33,190 nucleotides of DNA, taken from positions 1 through 33,190 of the forward strand of contig NZ_JAAOMP010000037.1 in assembly GCF_018853815.1 (NCBI RefSeq), read 5' to 3'. The notes under the pieces were generated by a model. That model worked only from the letters and a program-made list of their open reading frames with translations. It was not told where the DNA came from and ran no database searches. The translations under genes and the position numbers were made by a program. This document shows positions 1 to 8,830 of this stretch, one piece after another; position 1 is the first letter of the stretch; every line of letters starts with the position of its first letter. The stretch is from Acidithiobacillus sulfurivorans (GTDB taxonomy: Bacteria > Pseudomonadota > Gammaproteobacteria > Acidithiobacillales > Acidithiobacillaceae).

Positions 1-458
1 CAGCCCGGGCTATTATTTATGCCTTGGGAGCGGCTGGTTGCCCCGCTATTTATGTGGCCAACCGCCATGTCGAACGCGCCGAAAAACTGGCGGCTGAATT
101 TCCCCAATTCCCCTTGCATCCTCTGCCACTGGAACGGCAAATCCTTGCCCGGATTTTGCCGCAGACGCTATTGCTGGTGAATACCAGCGCCTTGGGTTTG
201 CATGGAGAAAATCATCCGGAACTGGATCTGGAGTTGTTGCCAAATCATGGCAATGTGTACGATATCGTCTATAACCCCTTGGAAACCCCATTGTTACGCG
301 CGGCTCGTCAGTATGGACGGGTTGCTATTGACGGGTTGGGCATGCTGGTGGAACAGGGGGCTGAAAGCTTCCGAATCTGGACGGGTGTTTTGCCGCAAAC
401 CCAAGCTGTGGAGGATACATTACGTCGATGGCTGCAAACCCGGAACAAATCGCTTTAA
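1..458 (+). CDS. aroE: Shikimate dehydrogenase, C-terminal part (5' end outside window)
   Basis: The reading frame is open from the first bases, so this is the 3' end of a gene starting upstream. AroE reduces 3-dehydroshikimate to shikimate with NADPH in the chorismate pathway. The visible part begins in the Rossmann-fold nucleotide-binding half (GAAGCPAIYVANR, a Gly-rich loop followed by the NR that reads NADP phosphate). It then carries the NTSALGL segment and ends with the family's C-terminal signature DGLGMLVEQGA, where the conserved Gln contacts substrate. The stop lies 31 bases inside the start of pilB, so the two genes overlap. Family assignment is firm; nothing can be said about the N-terminal substrate domain, which is outside the window. 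Confidence 0.93.
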   Translation, partial: ARAIIYALGAAGCPAIYVANRHVERAEKLAAEFPQFPLHPLPLERQILARILPQTLLLVNTSALGLHGENHPELDLELLPNHGNVYDIVYNPLETPLLRAARQYGRVAIDGLGMLVEQGAESFRIWTGVLPQTQAVEDTLRRWLQTRNKSL

Positions 459-2146
459 CGCCCGTATTGCGGGCACTGGTCAGCAATGGCTTAGGTAATG
501 AAGCGCAATTGGTTTCTCTTGCCAGTGATCCTGGGCGGGGAAAAAAACCATTGCTGTTTTATGCAGTAGAAAAAGGCGCTGTTTCGGCGCCTGCGCTGAT
601 GGCGCATCTATCTCAGCGCTACAATATGCCAATGCTTGATCTGGATGCGGTCATGATTGATGACCTGTTGGTACGCCGGATCGATAAAAACCTGATGAGC
701 CGTTATCTCGTTCTGCCCTTGTCCAAACGCGGCGAGACACTTTATCTGGCGATGGCAGATCCTACCGACTTTAAAGCCGTAGAAGATATCAAATTCAATA
801 CCGGCTTGCAGGTCGTGCCGATACTCGTGGAAGCCAACAAGCTGATGCGCGCGGTACACCTGGCCAATAATGCCGGAACAGGAATTGATGATGTATTCCT
901 TGAAAAGTCAACAGATGTAGATGCGGATGGTGCCCAGGAAGAATTTGATTTATCCAAGGATAGTGATGGCAATGTGGAAGACGCACCGGTGGTGCGTTTT
1001 GTGCAGCAACTGCTTTTGGATGCGATTCAGCGTGGTGTATCGGATATTCATCTGGAACCTTATGAAAAGGATTTCCGGGTACGTTATCGCCTGGATGGGG
1101 TGTTGCAGGACGCTCTGCATCCACCGTTGGCTTTGCGGGATGGCGTTACGTCGCGACTGAAAATTCTTTGTCGTCTGGATATTTCGGAGCGGCGTTTGCC
1201 TCAGGATGGACGCTTGCGGGTGCGCGTGCCTCCGGCTCGGGTCATTGATTTTCGCGTGTCTTTTTTGCCGACCAGTTTTGGGGAAACCATTGTCTTGCGT
1301 CTTCTGGATCCTGCCAGTTCCAGGGTGCCCATCGAACAGCTGGGATTTTTGCCGGAGCAACGCAAAGCCTTTGAGGAGGCCATTCACCGCCCCTATGGCA
1401 TGATTCTGGTAACAGGACCTACGGGCTCTGGTAAAACCACGACGTTATACACCGCATTGAACATTCTTAATACTGGTGACTGTAATATCAGCACGGCGGA
1501 AGATCCGGTAGAAATTCCGGTGTATGGGATCAATCAGGTGAATATCAATGAGCGGATCGGCTTGAATTTTGCCGCTGCCCTGCGTTCATTTTTACGTCAG
1601 GATCCTGATATTATCATGGTCGGTGAGGTACGTGATCTGGAAACCGCAGAAACTGCGATCAAGGCAGCCCAGACCGGACATTTGGTGCTGGCTACGCTCC
1701 ATACCAATGATGCACCTCAGAGCCTGACCCGCCTGGAGAACATGGGTATTCCTACTTACAACATTGCCGGTGGGGTGCATCTGGTCATGGCCCAAAGGCT
1801 GGCCCGCAAGCTGTGTACGCATTGCAAAAAGCCGGTTCGCATTCCCGATCAGGCCCTTGTGGAAGCCGGGTTTGCTGCGGATGATCTGCAAGGCTGGCGC
1901 CCCATGGGCCCTACGGGTTGTGATGAATGTAATAAAACGGGCTATAAAGGGCGTACGGGGCTCTATCAGGTCATGCCAGTCAGTGAAACAATGCGCGAAA
2001 TCATCATGCGAGGTGGCACCGCTATAGATCTGGCACGCCAGGCAGCCAGTGAGGGGGTGCTCACCATGCGCCAGAATGGTCTACGAAGAATCAAGGAAGG
2101 CATAACCAGTCTGGAAGAAGTATTGAGAGTCACCAATCTACAATGA
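428..2146 (+). CDS. pilB: Type IV pilus assembly ATPase PilB
   Basis: A 572-residue secretion ATPase of the GspE/PilB family, the usual length for PilB, which powers pilus extension at the inner membrane. The N-terminal third is the MshEN/GspE-N domain. The ATPase core has the Walker A loop GPTGSGKTTT at residues 330-339, the Asp box DPVEIPVYGINQ, Walker B IIMVGEVRD and the His box TLHTNDA. A zinc-binding tetracysteine sits at C463/C466 and C498/C501. The ATG at 428 overlaps the end of aroE. PilB is preferred over GspE because pilS, pilR and the prepilin peptidase pilD follow directly. The expected pilC platform gene is not between pilB and pilD, so that part of the pilus system must be elsewhere. 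Confidence 0.93.
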   Translation: MAANPEQIALTPVLRALVSNGLGNEAQLVSLASDPGRGKKPLLFYAVEKGAVSAPALMAHLSQRYNMPMLDLDAVMIDDLLVRRIDKNLMSRYLVLPLSKRGETLYLAMADPTDFKAVEDIKFNTGLQVVPILVEANKLMRAVHLANNAGTGIDDVFLEKSTDVDADGAQEEFDLSKDSDGNVEDAPVVRFVQQLLLDAIQRGVSDIHLEPYEKDFRVRYRLDGVLQDALHPPLALRDGVTSRLKILCRLDISERRLPQDGRLRVRVPPARVIDFRVSFLPTSFGETIVLRLLDPASSRVPIEQLGFLPEQRKAFEEAIHRPYGMILVTGPTGSGKTTTLYTALNILNTGDCNISTAEDPVEIPVYGINQVNINERIGLNFAAALRSFLRQDPDIIMVGEVRDLETAETAIKAAQTGHLVLATLHTNDAPQSLTRLENMGIPTYNIAGGVHLVMAQRLARKLCTHCKKPVRIPDQALVEAGFAADDLQGWRPMGPTGCDECNKTGYKGRTGLYQVMPVSETMREIIMRGGTAIDLARQAASEGVLTMRQNGLRRIKEGITSLEEVLRVTNLQ

Positions 2147-2178
2147 ATAACTGATGCAGCACCACAAAATTCAAGTTC

Positions 2179-3792
2179 ATGGTATCTGAGTCCATCCAGC
2201 AGGACGGTTCCTGGCGGCGTCTGTGGGGCGTTTCGGCTTATCGCCTGTTGATTGCCGCTGCAATTGCCGTATTGGTGCAGTTGCCAGTCAGTAAAAATTT
2301 CCTGGATATAGGTGCGCGCAACCATCCGCTGAGCGTGGTAACACTCGTCGCTGCAGGGATGAGCCTGCTTTATCTTTTGCTCCTGCTGATGAAGTTTCCC
2401 GGCCAGGCGCGCTGGCATCTTTGGTCGCAAGTGTTAGTGGATACTGTTTTGGTGTTGCTGCTGCTGCATTATGGCGGTGGGATAACCGGTCCCTTCAGTA
2501 TTCTCCCTTTTCTACTGCTGGTGTCAGTAGCCAGTTTGTTGCGGGGGAAAGGCGCGTTTTTATTTGTCTGGGTATTGCTGCTGCTTCTGGTGATTGAATC
2601 TTTGCAGGGTGGCATGGCGAGCTTGCACCCACTTTTTGGCCAGTTATTTATTTATATTCTGGCACTGGTTGCGGTAGCCGTTCTGGCGGACAGCCTGGTA
2701 CGGAGTCTGGATCGCGGTAATCGTTTAGCCATACAACGTGACCAGGAGCTGTTCAACCTGAATGTGCTTAACCAGGAAATCGTTCAGCAGATGGATGTAG
2801 GCGTGTTGGTTCTGGACCAGTATAACCGGGTTATCCTGAGCAATCCGATTGCACGCAAACTCTCTGGTTATCGGTTTTGGGGAAATGTACCTGTTGCCAT
2901 AGATCTGGTACAGGCGCGTCTGGCTGCGATGTTGATTAAAAATCAGGATGACGATCATGAAGTCCTGGTTCCTTCGGGTTCAGGTGATCCGGCTTCAAGG
3001 GACCAGGCGCAGTCATTGATGGTACGAAAAATTGCGCTTCCGGGGAGTCCCTTCCGTCTGCTGCTGTTAAGGGATGCTTCTGTTTTGCGGGCAATGGAGC
3101 GCGAGGCGCAACTCGCCGCATTAGGGCGTCTGGCGGCGAATATTGCCCACGAAATCCGTAATCCGCTCAGTGTCATCCGTCACGCAGCCAATCTTCTGGA
3201 TGAAAGCATGGAAAATGCCAGTTCTCGCCATTTGTTCGAAATATTGGAAAGAGAAACGGTTCGTATCAACGCCATTGTCGAGTCGGTACTGGAAATGGCG
3301 CGACCGGGACCCGCCCATCTGGAGCCCATCGCCTTATCCAGCTGGTTGCCGAAATTGCTTGTTCAGCTTCAGGCCGATCCACAGTTGGCGGACATGCATG
3401 TGCTGGTTCAGGATGTCTCAATGAGCTTGCTGATTTACGCGGATCCTGCACAATTGCGTCAGGTTGTCTGGAATTTGCTGCATAATACGGCCCAGTATGC
3501 AGTGGACGAAGATGGGCTGGTGCGGGTAGAAATCAGTGCAGAACGTTATGGAAAAGAACAAATTATGCTGACGTTAAGAGATTTCGGTCCCGGTATCCGA
3601 CCGGAAGTCATGGAACGCATTTTTGAGCCTTTTTTTACGACCAACTCTCGGGGTACCGGACTGGGTTTGCCGATGGTGCGCGAGTTGATCCAAATGAATA
3701 GCGGACATGTAATTTGTGAGAATCACCCTGATCGTGGTGCCATATTCAGAATATTTCTGCCCTGTTGGGACCCGCATGAGGAGACGGCATGA
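2179..3792 (+). CDS. pilS: Sensor histidine kinase PilS of the pilus two-component system
   Basis: A 537-residue membrane histidine kinase. The N-terminal ~190 residues are strongly hydrophobic with about six membrane segments, as in Pseudomonas PilS. A PAS-like stretch follows (roughly 200-310). The kinase core has the H box AHEIRNPLSVIR with phospho-acceptor H324, the N box NLLHNTAQYA, the G1 box DFGPGIRP and the G2 box GTGLGLPM. It should phosphorylate PilR, whose gene overlaps its 3' end by four bases (ATGA). In Pseudomonas the pair controls pilin transcription in response to pilin level in the membrane; that role is inferred here from the family and the adjoining pilB and pilD. The start at 2179 has no strong Shine-Dalgarno sequence. 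Confidence 0.9.
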   Translation: MVSESIQQDGSWRRLWGVSAYRLLIAAAIAVLVQLPVSKNFLDIGARNHPLSVVTLVAAGMSLLYLLLLLMKFPGQARWHLWSQVLVDTVLVLLLLHYGGGITGPFSILPFLLLVSVASLLRGKGAFLFVWVLLLLLVIESLQGGMASLHPLFGQLFIYILALVAVAVLADSLVRSLDRGNRLAIQRDQELFNLNVLNQEIVQQMDVGVLVLDQYNRVILSNPIARKLSGYRFWGNVPVAIDLVQARLAAMLIKNQDDDHEVLVPSGSGDPASRDQAQSLMVRKIALPGSPFRLLLLRDASVLRAMEREAQLAALGRLAANIAHEIRNPLSVIRHAANLLDESMENASSRHLFEILERETVRINAIVESVLEMARPGPAHLEPIALSSWLPKLLVQLQADPQLADMHVLVQDVSMSLLIYADPAQLRQVVWNLLHNTAQYAVDEDGLVRVEISAERYGKEQIMLTLRDFGPGIRPEVMERIFEPFFTTNSRGTGLGLPMVRELIQMNSGHVICENHPDRGAIFRIFLPCWDPHEETA

Positions 3793-5147
3793 TGACGAAT
3801 CAACCTGGCCCCTCGGCATTGGTAGTGGATGACGAGCCCAGTATTGTTGAATTGTTACAGATTACTTTGCAGGGTATGGGGCTGCAGGTGTCTGGTGCAG
3901 GTTCTCTGGCAGAGGCGCACGCCCATCTTTCTCATGATCTTCCCTCACTGGTGCTGAGCGATTTACGCTTGCCAGATGGTTCAGGCATTGATCTGGTAAG
4001 ACATTTGCGCGATGTTCATCCACACATTCCAGTGGCCGTCATTACGGCTTATTCATCGGCGGATGGCGCTGTCGAGGCCATGCAGGCGGGGGCTTTTGAC
4101 TACATGTCCAAGCCTATTGAATTGGCTAGGCTACGCCACTTGGTGACCCAGGCGCTCAAGCTGAATCATCCCCGGGGTGTGGAGCAGGATGCGACGAACC
4201 GGCTGATCGGTCAGTCTCTCGTAATGCAGCAATTAAGAGCAGATATTCGCAAGCTGGCTCGTAGTAATGCGCCTGTTCATATTACGGGCGAGTCAGGAAC
4301 CGGCAAGGAGCTGGCTGCCCGGGCTATTCATGACTCCAGCCTGCGGCAGGACAAGCCTTTTGTGGCAGTGAATTGTGGCGCGATTCCTGAAGGATTGATT
4401 GAGAGCGAATTATTTGGTGCCGAAAAAGGCGCCTATTCTGGTGCATCCCAGTCCCGCCAAGGGCTTTTCCAGGCGGCTAATGGAGGCACGCTTTTTCTGG
4501 ACGAAATTGCTGAGTTACCCATGTTGATGCAGGTTAAGTTGCTGCGCGCCATTCAGGAGCGGGTGATCAGGCCGCTGGGTGGAGCGCGGGAAATCTCTTT
4601 GGATCTGCGGTTTATTTCAGCGACGCATCGCGACCTTGGCGCGATGGTGGAGGCTGGGAACTTTCGTCAAGACCTTCTTTATCGGCTGAATGTGGTGCAG
4701 TTACACATCCCGCCATTGCGGCAACGACTGGAAGATGTTCCCCAACTGGTTGAGGCGATTCTTCAGCGCATCAATAGGCAAGCAGACCAGAGTCCGACCA
4801 TTTTGGCGGGAGACGTCCTGGAAAAGCTGCAGGAATATGATTTTCCGGGCAATGTGCGCGAACTGGAGAATTTGCTGGAGCGTAGTCTGGTATTTCCGGA
4901 CAAGAATATTCTTGAAAATGGAAATCACGTTGCTCCGAACCAGAATGCGGACCGAGGTTTCTCTCCTGCTGCCCAGAAAACAAAATCCGGGGTTGCCTGT
5001 ACCCTGGATAGTGCCGAAGCCGATTTGCTCCGATCGGTGCTTGCCGAGGTCTCCGGAGACCCTGCGGCAGCGGCGACGCGACTGGGTATTTGTCCACAAT
5101 CTTTTGCACTCAGATTTACCCGTGCCGTGACTGGGAGAGGGGGATGA
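3789..5147 (+). CDS. pilR: Sigma-54-dependent response regulator PilR
   Basis: A 452-residue NtrC-family activator. The receiver domain (about 8-125) has the acidic pair D14/D15, phospho-acceptor D58 in SDLRLPDGSG and the conserved Lys in MSKPIEL. The AAA+ domain has Walker A GESGTGKE and Walker B GGTLFLDE. The loop that contacts sigma-54 reads GAYSGA instead of the canonical GAFTGA. The C-terminal Fis-type helix-turn-helix (AAAATRLGI onward) ends only about 20 residues after the helix. The gene overlaps pilS by four bases and pilD by four bases (ATGA at both junctions), so the pair and pilD are translationally coupled. Likely targets are RpoN promoters of pilin genes; none was seen in the window. 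Confidence 0.9.
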   Translation: MMTNQPGPSALVVDDEPSIVELLQITLQGMGLQVSGAGSLAEAHAHLSHDLPSLVLSDLRLPDGSGIDLVRHLRDVHPHIPVAVITAYSSADGAVEAMQAGAFDYMSKPIELARLRHLVTQALKLNHPRGVEQDATNRLIGQSLVMQQLRADIRKLARSNAPVHITGESGTGKELAARAIHDSSLRQDKPFVAVNCGAIPEGLIESELFGAEKGAYSGASQSRQGLFQAANGGTLFLDEIAELPMLMQVKLLRAIQERVIRPLGGAREISLDLRFISATHRDLGAMVEAGNFRQDLLYRLNVVQLHIPPLRQRLEDVPQLVEAILQRINRQADQSPTILAGDVLEKLQEYDFPGNVRELENLLERSLVFPDKNILENGNHVAPNQNADRGFSPAAQKTKSGVACTLDSAEADLLRSVLAEVSGDPAAAATRLGICPQSFALRFTRAVTGRGG

Positions 5148-5944
5148 CGCCACTCTTTCCCGTTGCCGGATATGTTTTTGTGGGACTGTTCGGGTTACTG
5201 ATTGGCAGTTTTCTCAATGTGGTCGTGCACCGCGTTCCCCGCCGGGAATCGATCATTCGGCCTTCTTCCCATTGCCCACAGTGTGGGCATGTGCTCCGCG
5301 CCTGGGAGAATATTCCGGTGCTGAGCTGGTTATTGCTGTATGGTCGCTGTCATTCTTGTGGTAGTTCCATCTCCTGGCGCTATCCTGCTTTGGAGTTGCT
5401 GACAGGAATATTCAGTGTAGTGGTTGCCTGGCAATGGGGATTTCGTTGGTCATTAATTCCTGCACTGCTTTTCACCTGGGCTTTATTGGCGCTTACCCTG
5501 ATTGATCTGGAAACCCAATTGCTCCCGGACCGCATTACCAAACCGGGTATGCTCCTCGGTCTGCTCACCAATGCTTCCGCTTTTTTGGGGTCGGGACTAG
5601 CCCTGACCACGCCATTGAATGCCCTCCTCGGCATTGTTCTGGGATACGGCAGCCTATGGTTGCTGGCGACTGTGTATTTGAAAATGACCGGACGGCATGG
5701 CATGGGTGGTGGCGATCTCAAGCTACTCGGTTTAATCGGAGCCTGGCTGGGTTGGCAGGCAGCTTTTCTCACACTATTTATAGCGGCAATAAGCGGAGGG
5801 CTGGTAGCCATTGCTTTCCTGCTGGGCGGAAAGGGGCGGGATTACGCCATTCCCTTCGGTCCCTATCTGGCACTGGGAGGTTGGCTCATGCTGCTCTGGC
5901 CCGGTGATATTGTCCATGCGTATCTGCATTTTCTAGGAGCCTGA
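5144..5944 (+). CDS. pilD: Prepilin peptidase / N-methyltransferase PilD
   Basis: The protein is 266 residues from the ATG at 5144, chosen because it is preceded by a strong GGGAGAGGGGG and overlaps the pilR stop as ATGA; an upstream in-frame start at 5090 lies inside pilR and is unlikely. It is an inner-membrane aspartyl protease that cleaves prepilin leaders and methylates the new N terminus. The methyltransferase half shows GSFLNVVVHR and the zinc tetracysteine C44/C47 and C69/C72. The protease half has the first catalytic Asp at D121 (LIDLETQLLPD) and the second in GMGGGDLKLLG. About eight hydrophobic segments are visible. It is followed by coaE after only five bases. Confidence 0.94.
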   Translation: MTPLFPVAGYVFVGLFGLLIGSFLNVVVHRVPRRESIIRPSSHCPQCGHVLRAWENIPVLSWLLLYGRCHSCGSSISWRYPALELLTGIFSVVVAWQWGFRWSLIPALLFTWALLALTLIDLETQLLPDRITKPGMLLGLLTNASAFLGSGLALTTPLNALLGIVLGYGSLWLLATVYLKMTGRHGMGGGDLKLLGLIGAWLGWQAAFLTLFIAAISGGLVAIAFLLGGKGRDYAIPFGPYLALGGWLMLLWPGDIVHAYLHFLGA

Positions 5945-5949
5945 TCACT

Positions 5950-6558
5950 ATGCGCTTAGGACTGACAGGCGGAGTTGCCAGCGGCAAAAGTACTGTGGCA
6001 GAAATGCTGCGCGGCTTGGGTGCGCATATACTGGATGCGGATCTCATGGCCCGTGAGTTGGTTGAACCGGGACAACCGGCATTTACGGAGATTGTCCAGC
6101 AATGGGGACCTCAATATTTGCTGGCAGATGGTCGTTTGGATCGGTCTTTGTTGCGGGACCGAATTTTCAGTGATCCGGCCGCCAAAAAATGGCTGGAGTC
6201 CCTGTTGCATCCCCAGATTCGCCAACTTTTTCTGGACCGTAGCCAAAGTCTGCAAAAGGATCTGCCCGAAGCGGTCATCGTCTGGGTAGTACCGTTGCTT
6301 GTCGAAAACCATTATCAGGCGCTGCTGGATCAGGTTCTGGTCATTGATTGTCCAAGTTCTTTGCAAATTGAACGATTACAGTCGCGTCCCGGCTGGTCCG
6401 GCCCGCAAATTGAGGCTGTTCTGGCGGCGCAACTTCCGCGTGCTGAGCGGAATGCGGCAGCAGATTACATTATCAGCAATGAAAAAGACGTGCAGGCTTT
6501 GCGTGAAGCTGTTTTGGATTACTGGAATACACTTCATAAAGCCCGTGGATTTGCCTAG
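5950..6558 (+). CDS. coaE: Dephospho-CoA kinase
   Basis: A 202-residue P-loop kinase that phosphorylates the ribose 3'-OH of dephospho-CoA, the last step of coenzyme A synthesis in the cytosol. The P-loop GGVASGKST occupies residues 7-15. The CoaE signatures ILDADLMARELVEPG and ESLLHPQIR follow, then VPLLVENHY in the substrate-closing region. Length is typical. An upstream TAGGAG serves as ribosome binding site. The order pilD-coaE-zapD is the common gammaproteobacterial arrangement, with coaE read through from the pil genes. Confidence 0.95.
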   Translation: MRLGLTGGVASGKSTVAEMLRGLGAHILDADLMARELVEPGQPAFTEIVQQWGPQYLLADGRLDRSLLRDRIFSDPAAKKWLESLLHPQIRQLFLDRSQSLQKDLPEAVIVWVVPLLVENHYQALLDQVLVIDCPSSLQIERLQSRPGWSGPQIEAVLAAQLPRAERNAAADYIISNEKDVQALREAVLDYWNTLHKARGFA

Positions 6559-6571
6559 AAAAATTGCCTGT

Positions 6572-6592
6572 GGCACCCTGTCAGATGGTGCC
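6572..6592 (+). other. Small inverted repeat between coaE and zapD
   Basis: A perfect six-base inverted repeat, GGCACC (6572-6577) and GGTGCC (6587-6592), with a nine-base loop, lies just after the coaE stop. No T-run follows, so it is at best an RNA processing or pause hairpin and not a convincing terminator. Confidence 0.3.
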
Positions 6593-6653
6593 CGAAAATG
6601 GTGCATTAATTGCTATCACTATGAACGGTTTTTACGGATAAAAAAGGACAGGC

Positions 6654-7400
6654 ATGGCAGTTTATGAGCATCCCCTCCACGAGCGCGCCCGATTGTTGTT
6701 GCGCATGGAGAGCGTTTTTGCGCAGGTGCAGCGCATTCATGAGGGAGATTTGCGTCAGGCACTGCGTCCATATAATGAACTGCTGGATTTTTGCAGTCGA
6801 CCAGAGTTACGCCTGGATTTGATTCTGGAACTGGAGCGACTTGGGCAAAGCCTCAGTATCTGGTCCCAAAGTCCCGAGGTGGATGAGCAGCCCCTACAGG
6901 CCTGGCAGTTTCGAATCAATCAGCAACTTAAATTACTGCGCGAACATCGGGAAGCTTTTGGAGAGTTATTACGACATCAGGAAATCATTCAGCTGGCGCG
7001 GGGTCGTATGGGTGTTGCCGGCGGTTTGGCGGACTGCGATTTACCCTTGTTGGCTTTTTGGAGTCAGCAGGCACCGGAACGCGCGAAAATGCTGCTTGGT
7101 GGCTGGGAGAAAGGGCTGGAATTATTGCAGCAAAGTGTGGATTTGATTCTGGCTTTGCTGCGGGATTCCTGTGCATGGTCACTAGTGGATGCTCTGGAAG
7201 GGCGCTATGGTTCTGCCCTGGATCCGCGTCGACCGCCCTCATTGATCCGTCTGGAAATTGCCGATGATGTGGACTGTTACCCCAAAATCAGCGGAGGTAT
7301 TCATCGTTTTCACATTCAGTGGTTGCAATGGTTGGACCAGGGTGCGGGCCGCGCGATAGAATCCACCATCACCTTCAGGCTGGGCTTGAGTGCCCTGTAG
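6654..7400 (+). CDS. zapD: Cell division protein ZapD (FtsZ-ring bundling factor)
   Basis: A 248-residue, largely alpha-helical protein of the ZapD/YacF (DUF1342) family, which binds the FtsZ C-terminal tail and cross-links protofilaments in the Z ring. Family landmarks are the N-terminal YEHPLHERARLLLRME, the helical region up to about residue 140, PLLAFW near 145, and the beta-rich C-terminal segment with DCYPKISGGIHRF and the arginine in TFRLGL. Start and RBS (AAAAAGGACAGGC before ATG) agree with the family N terminus. It sits downstream of coaE as in Escherichia coli. The companion yacG zinc protein of the E. coli arrangement is not present. Confidence 0.93.
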   Translation: MAVYEHPLHERARLLLRMESVFAQVQRIHEGDLRQALRPYNELLDFCSRPELRLDLILELERLGQSLSIWSQSPEVDEQPLQAWQFRINQQLKLLREHREAFGELLRHQEIIQLARGRMGVAGGLADCDLPLLAFWSQQAPERAKMLLGGWEKGLELLQQSVDLILALLRDSCAWSLVDALEGRYGSALDPRRPPSLIRLEIADDVDCYPKISGGIHRFHIQWLQWLDQGAGRAIESTITFRLGLSAL

Positions 7401-7434
7401 ACAAATTTTCACTGCTTAATTAAAGGATCGGCGC

Positions 7435-8439
7435 ATGCATATTGGGACTACCCTGACACAATTCATTACGGAAGAAACACGACGGCATCCGCAGGCCTCC
7501 GGCGACTTCGCTGCGCTTTTGAATGATCTGGCCGTTTCCTGCAAGTTTATCGGTGCACAGGTTTATCGGGGTGCCCTGGTAGGTGCCCTGGGAAGTGCCG
7601 GGACTGACAATGTCCAGGGCGAAGTACAGAAAAAGCTCGATATTATTTCCAACGATGCCATTTTGCACGCCATGGACTGGACTGGTCATCTTGCGGGCAT
7701 GGCTTCAGAGGAAATGGATGATCCTTATTCCATCCCCAATAGTGTTCCCAGAGGTAAATACCTGCTTCTTTTTGATCCTCTGGATGGTTCCAGCAACACG
7801 GACGTTGGGATTAGTGTCGGAACGATTTTTAGCATTCTCAGGGCACCGGTTGCGGGACAGGATGCCAGCATGAATGATTTCCTGCAGCCGGGCGTGGAGC
7901 AGGTGTGTGCCGGTTATGCCCTGTATGGTTCCAGTAACATGCTGGTTTACAGTACGGGGCATGGTGTCAATGGTTTCACTCTGGACCCGTCCATAGGCGA
8001 ATATATTCTCACCCACAAGCAAATGACCATTCCGGAAGACACCAGTGAATATGCCATCAACATGAGTAATCATCGGCATTGGCAGAAACCGGTACAACGC
8101 TATATTGATGAGCTGAACCAGGGTACAGAAGGTCCGCGCGGGCGGAATTTCAACATGCGCTGGGTGGGTTCCATGGTTGCGGATGTTCACCGCATTCTTT
8201 GCCGGGGCGGAATTTTTCTGTATCCCTTTGATCAGAAAGACCCAAAAAAACCCGGTAAACTCAGGTTGTTGTATGAAGCCAATCCAATGTCCTATCTGGT
8301 GGAGCAGGCTGGTGGTGCAGCAAGTACCGGGACTGCACGGATTCTGGAAATACAGCCGGAGGGACTGCATCAGCGAGTTCCCGTCATCCTGGGCGCGAAA
8401 AATGAAGTAGAACGGGTGCTCAGCTACCATCAGCACTGA
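7435..8439 (+). CDS. fbp: Fructose-1,6-bisphosphatase, class I
   Basis: A 334-residue enzyme that removes the 1-phosphate of fructose-1,6-bisphosphate in gluconeogenesis and, in autotrophs, the Calvin cycle. The metal-binding class I signature FDPLDGSSN is at residues 113-121, and the upstream acidic patch ASEEMDDP supplies further metal ligands. RRGGIFLYP-like substrate-binding sequence appears as [11 protein letters not shown], and [20 protein letters not shown] closes the active site. Length is typical of the bacterial enzyme. AAAGGATCG precedes the ATG. A strong intrinsic terminator follows, isolating it from the metabolite cluster that begins downstream. Autotrophy of the host is compatible with it but not shown by it. 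Confidence 0.96.
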   Translation: MHIGTTLTQFITEETRRHPQASGDFAALLNDLAVSCKFIGAQVYRGALVGALGSAGTDNVQGEVQKKLDIISNDAILHAMDWTGHLAGMASEEMDDPYSIPNSVPRGKYLLLFDPLDGSSNTDVGISVGTIFSILRAPVAGQDASMNDFLQPGVEQVCAGYALYGSSNMLVYSTGHGVNGFTLDPSIGEYILTHKQMTIPEDTSEYAINMSNHRHWQKPVQRYIDELNQGTEGPRGRNFNMRWVGSMVADVHRILCRGGIFLYPFDQKDPKKPGKLRLLYEANPMSYLVEQAGGAASTGTARILEIQPEGLHQRVPVILGAKNEVERVLSYHQH

Positions 8440-8457
8440 TTTTTTTCAGTAGAACTG

Positions 8458-8490
8458 AAAAAGCTCCCGATTTTCGTCGGGAGCTTTTTA
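8458..8490 (+). terminator. Rho-independent terminator after fbp
   Basis: A ten-base perfect stem, AAGCTCCCGA (8461-8470) with TCGGGAGCTT (8477-8486), and a six-base loop is preceded by an A-run and followed by TTTTT. It lies 19 bases after the fbp stop. The A-run on the left lets it work weakly on the opposite strand too, so it may also stop transcripts from the acyl carrier protein gene facing it. Confidence 0.9.
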
Positions 8491-8563
8491 TTTCACGCAA
8501 ACTACGCATTATGGGGCTGTGATCAAATTTTCAGGAAACGTCTGAATTTACTCAAATCAAGTG

Positions 8564-8830
8564 CTAAATGACTTGGTGTGACTCTATGTAAGTGGATAGA
8601 TTGCGCAGGCAACTAAAAATTTCCACTTTATTTTCACTATCGTTGGATATGGTCACTCCGTATTTTTTTGATACAACCATAGAGATTTCTAAAATATCAA
8701 TAGAATCAAGCCCTAATTCCCCACCATATAATGGTGCTTCAGGGTCGATATTGTGCGGTTCAGCAGAAAGATTCAATGTTCTTATTATCAGTGAGCTTAA
8801 TTCCATTTCCTGAGGCGTAAGGTTGTACAT
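8564..8830 (-). CDS. Acyl carrier protein of the aryl polyene-type cluster
   Basis: An 88-residue acyl carrier protein. The 4'-phosphopantetheine attachment motif is GGELGLDSID, with Ser43 as carrier residue, followed by the usual helix LEISMVVSKKYGV. It should carry the aryl starter and the growing polyene chain for the ketosynthase complex of the cluster. It is transcribed away from the rest of the cluster, alone, towards fbp. GGAGA lies nine bases before the ATG. Its base composition is visibly more AT-rich than the housekeeping genes to the left. Aryl polyene clusters usually encode two ACPs; this is the only one found in the window. Identification as an ACP is firm; assignment to the pathway rests on position and on the absence of other fatty-acid genes nearby. 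Confidence 0.88.
   Translation of the reverse strand: MYNLTPQEMELSSLIIRTLNLSAEPHNIDPEAPLYGGELGLDSIDILEISMVVSKKYGVTISNDSENKVEIFSCLRNLSTYIESHQVI

Noticed and set aside
7705-8436. 243-codon open frame antisense to fbp
   Set aside because: Lies fully inside fbp, whose protein is certain; composition rich in His, Ile and Gln as in antisense shadows.
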